From the NCBI GenBank assembly GCA_964594075.1, contig CAZQKW010000085.1, forward strand, positions 1 to 7,550: a DNA stretch of 7,550 nucleotides, read 5' to 3'. This DNA comes from CAZQKW01 sp964594075. GTDB lineage: Bacteria > Desulfobacterota > WTBG01 > CAIYCZ01. Below are positions 6,422 to 7,550 of this stretch, in pieces (positions within the stretch are counted from its first letter, which is position 1; every line of letters starts with the position of its first letter). A model generated the notes under the pieces. That model had not been told where the DNA came from, did no database searches, and saw only the letters and a list, made by a program, of their open reading frames with translations. The position numbers and the translations under genes are program-made.

Positions 6422-7468
6422 ATGGTGAAAAAAATAAGCTATAAGGATGCCGGCGTGGATATTGATGCTGGCAATCAATTTGCCGGTGCTATTAAACAGT
6501 TAGTGAGTTCTACATTCCGTCCCGAGGTGTTATCCGAAATTGGCGGTTTTGCGGGACTTTTTTCACTAAACACAGAAAAATATAAAAATCCGGTGCTTGT
6601 GTCATCTACTGATGGTGTTGGGACCAAGCTGCGCATAGCAACTATGTTGAACAAACACGATACGATAGGCATTGATCTTGTCGCAATGTGCGTTAATGAC
6701 ATTATTGTTCAAGGTGCGGAACCACTTTTTCTGCTTGATTATATTTCAACCGGAAAAATTCGTCAGGACATTTTATTAGACGTAATAAAAGGCATTATCC
6801 AAGGGTGTGCAGAGTCAGGGTGTTGTCTCCTTGGCGGTGAAACCGCTGAAATGCCGTCATTTTATGAAGAAGGGGAATATGATTTAGCCGGCTTTGTGGT
6901 GGGAGTGGTTAATCGTGATAGCTTGATAGATGGGTCAAACATCGCTGTTGGCGACAAACTCATTGGCATTGCTTCAAGCGGATTGCACAGCAATGGGTAT
7001 TCCTTGGCGCGAAAAATATTCTTTGACCAATTGCAAATGAAAGTTGATGAATATGTGAAAGATTTTAATAAGACACTGGGAGAAGAACTTATTACCCCCA
7101 CTCGTATCTATGCAAAGGCAATCGCCAATTTGCTTCGAGATTTTCACATTCATGGTATGGCTCATATAACTGGTGGCGGGCTGATAGATAATATCGAACG
7201 AATATTGCCCCATGGATGTACAGTACATATTAAGAAAAAGAGTTGGGACATTCACCCTGTCTTTTCCTATATTCAGGAAAAAGGTGGTGTAACGGAAAAT
7301 GAGATGTTTAGAACATTTAATAACGGTATCGGGATGGTGCTGGCAGTTGCCGAAGGCGATGCAGATGACATTTTGTTGCGCCTTAAAGGTCTGAAGGAAA
7401 AAGCATTTATTATTGGCGAAATTCTTGACTACTCAGGAGAAGAAAACCGCGTTCAATTTCTTGGTTAA
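6422..7468 (+). CDS. purM: Phosphoribosylformylglycinamidine cyclo-ligase (AIR synthetase, PurM)
   Basis: PurM uses ATP to close formylglycinamidine ribonucleotide into aminoimidazole ribonucleotide, the fifth step of purine synthesis, and acts in the cytoplasm as a dimer. The 348-residue protein has the normal length and all the hallmark motifs: SYKDAGVDIDAGN at the N terminus, the ATP-site STDGVGTK (62-69), GIDLVAMCVNDI (83-94), GGETAEMP (138-145), SSGLHSNGYS (185-194), PTRIY (226-230), HITGGGL (248-254), and FRTFNNGIGM (296-305). An in-frame TTG at 6410 would add four residues, but ATG 6422 matches family N termini, with a weak GAG about seven bases upstream. The frequent partner purN does not follow within the remaining 82 bases. 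No purine riboswitch was recognised in the leader. Confidence 0.97.
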   Translation: MVKKISYKDAGVDIDAGNQFAGAIKQLVSSTFRPEVLSEIGGFAGLFSLNTEKYKNPVLVSSTDGVGTKLRIATMLNKHDTIGIDLVAMCVNDIIVQGAEPLFLLDYISTGKIRQDILLDVIKGIIQGCAESGCCLLGGETAEMPSFYEEGEYDLAGFVVGVVNRDSLIDGSNIAVGDKLIGIASSGLHSNGYSLARKIFFDQLQMKVDEYVKDFNKTLGEELITPTRIYAKAIANLLRDFHIHGMAHITGGGLIDNIERILPHGCTVHIKKKSWDIHPVFSYIQEKGGVTENEMFRTFNNGIGMVLAVAEGDADDILLRLKGLKEKAFIIGEILDYSGEENRVQFLG

Positions 7469-7487
7469 ACGAGCAATTCTGACATCT

Positions 7488-7522
7488 TAATTTATGACTT
7501 TGTTCCAACGTTTAGTGATGGC
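7488..7522 (-). repeat. Copy B of the 35-bp dispersed inverted repeat
   Basis: Its reverse complement matches 21-55 at 30 of 35 positions, and the core 7499-7522 matches at 22 of 24. It begins 20 bases after the purM stop in otherwise gene-free sequence. Similarity ends abruptly at 7522, at the same GGC/GCC point as copy A, which suggests a real repeat boundary. Confidence 0.6.
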
Positions 7523-7550
7523 GTAAAGTAATTGCAAAAAAATACGGATT

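Noticed and set aside
7499..7522. CRISPR repeat at the window end
   Set aside because: There is only one copy at each end of the window, in opposite orientation, with no spacer periodicity and no cas gene.
7487..7531. Short frame after purM starting at an ATG near 7493, possible purN start
   Set aside because: It reads about ten codons to a TAA, lacks the GNGSN motif of PurN, and overlaps repeat copy B.

Overview
The window looks like chromosomal DNA from an AT-rich, Gram-negative and probably anaerobic bacterium. The best guess is a Desulfobacterota/Nitrospirota-type lineage, at low confidence. The guess rests on a DUF169 gene, a cyclic-nucleotide-binding domain fused to a YgaP-like membrane segment, a decaprenyl-phosphate phosphoribosyltransferase-like UbiA protein, and a GTCATTGCGAG/GAGATTGC-type palindromic intergenic repeat of a kind common in such genomes. 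No rRNA, tRNA, CRISPR array, transposase or phage gene is visible. No marker settles the taxonomy.

Layout. Positions 1-602 hold no convincing gene: a 35-bp repeat copy, hairpins and an AT-rich leader precede serA. On the plus strand, serA (3-phosphoglycerate dehydrogenase, 603-2222) is followed 42 bp later by a small polytopic membrane protein resembling an ECF-transporter S component (2265-2858). After a 220-bp gap comes a membrane-anchored cyclic-nucleotide-binding-domain protein (3082-3795). Convergent to it is a minus-strand cluster, read from 5889 down to 3860. Its order is a small EamA/SMR-like membrane protein, a UbiA-superfamily polyprenyl-phosphate phosphoribosyltransferase, and a DUF169 protein. 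A good sigma70-like promoter lies about 105 bp upstream of the first gene. The 520-bp divergent region 5890-6409 carries that promoter, a strong opposite-facing promoter (TTGACA-N17-TATAAA) and the palindromic repeat. It is followed by purM (6422-7468), purine biosynthesis step 5.

How the genes fit together. serA and purM are unrelated housekeeping genes. The minus-strand trio is the most interesting unit. A prenyl-phosphate pentose synthase next to a four-TM flippase-like protein suggests production and membrane flipping of a lipid-linked pentose donor for cell-surface glycans. This is inference, because no epimerase or glycosyltransferase is in view. The other notable item is a 35-bp sequence present near both window ends in inverted orientation (21-55 and 7488-7522, 30/35 identical), which no gene explains.
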